Source: Myoxocephalus aenaeus (Eukaryota; Chordata; Actinopteri; Perciformes; Cottidae). From it: a stretch of DNA of 64,000 nt. The notes under the pieces were generated by a model. The model saw only the letters and a list, made by a program, of their open reading frames with translations, was not told the origin of the DNA and did not search any database. The stretch spans positions 7,553,501-7,617,500 of the forward strand of contig JBAMJR010000025.1 of the NCBI GenBank assembly GCA_038501785.1, given 5' to 3'. Both the position numbers and the translations under genes were made by a program. This document shows, piece by piece, positions 63,308-64,000 of the stretch (positions within the stretch are counted from its first letter, which is position 1; every line of letters begins with the position of its first letter).

Positions 63308-64000
63308 ACACGACCGTGCCGCCAAAATCTACACAAAATGAAAGTTCCTTGTGGCTTTAACTTCAAACTGAATTCAAAGATGAAGGATCAGCGCAGACCT
63401 CCACTGATCTTATTTTAGATGTGGTGATTCATTCATAAATCAATTATATGGGTTTATTCTCGACGGTTGGACCTTACAGTTACTCATGGGTTTAAAAAGC
63501 TGTAAAACATATAAACAACCTCGCTGCACACTCTACTGTTGCTGCCCGATGTTCTAAAAACAGATCACAAATGCTGAGGAGGAGGAATTTACTGTGACCG
63601 GTTCTCCATTAAGTCTTAAAAAACACTCTCTCTATGCCAGGAACACATTAGCACCTATAGCACATTAGGATGTTGGACAGATGATGTTTTAAATAAGTAA
63701 TACAATTTATATTTCCATCTTGCCTCATTTTCTCGGCATTAATTAATAGAAACACAAGAAAGACCACACAAGGAACCCGCTACAGGACGGGTGAGTCTGA
63801 GTGTGCTTAGAACACTACATCTTATAAACGCATGGGACTCTTTTACTTTCATAACTAAAGTCCCTATTTAAAAATCTTAGGGATTCATAGGGTAGACTTA
63901 TCATTTGTGAGATGGAAATATAGACATTTAGAGACATCAGCAGCCAGCAACTTCAACACAGATATAGAATGAGCTCAACCCTCTAGACTCAACACTCCAT

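Overview
The window is nuclear DNA of a ray-finned fish, most likely a spiny-rayed (acanthomorph) teleost. The evidence is compact multi-exon vertebrate genes with GT-AG introns, very dense long dinucleotide repeats, and fragments of repeat families typical of teleosts (L2-type LINE and tRNA-derived SINEs sharing a 3' stem-loop, hAT-like short elements). I see no bacterial, viral or organellar genes, no CRISPR array and no tRNA or rRNA gene. Exon coordinates below were read by eye from splice sites, reading phase and family conservation.

Six protein-coding genes are supported. From left to right they are: fnta (minus, 1154-4560; alpha subunit shared by protein farnesyltransferase and geranylgeranyltransferase I, 9 coding exons, 367 aa); aup1 (minus, 7311-13941; lipid-droplet/ER protein with an acyltransferase-like domain and CUE domain, 12 coding exons, 415 aa, with one GC-AG intron); ctsf (plus, 15348-20578; cathepsin F, 14 coding exons, 473 aa, catalytic Cys/His/Asn intact); eif1ad (plus, 22381-23715; 4 coding exons, 173 aa); a B3GNT2-like beta-1,3-N-acetylglucosaminyltransferase (minus, 25404-26798; single coding exon, 464 aa); and nrg2 (minus, 31451-54797; ten exons from the Ig domain to the stop codon, with the 5' exon(s) beyond the right edge). 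A possible last exon of an unidentified plus-strand gene lies at 61-189.

aup1 and ctsf are divergent, about 1.4 kb apart, across a CpG-rich promoter region. ctsf and eif1ad are in tandem. eif1ad converges on the B3GNT2-like gene, which is followed in the same orientation by nrg2. The genes do not form a pathway: they are housekeeping genes (prenylation, ER/lipid-droplet quality control, lysosomal proteolysis, an eIF1A-like protein), one Golgi glycosyltransferase and one ErbB ligand. The right half of the window (38-64 kb) is almost entirely nrg2 intron, holding microsatellites and decayed transposable elements.

The most interesting non-gene signals are two perfect 24-bp inverted repeats in introns (12974-13025 and 61213-61272); a (GT)n block of about 100 bp running up to an nrg2 3' splice site; a CT-repeat serving as the polypyrimidine tract of the nrg2 Ig exon; a GC-AG intron in aup1; a SINE nested in another SINE next to an nrg2 5' splice site; and a GC-rich island near 63.1 kb open on both strands that I cannot assign.
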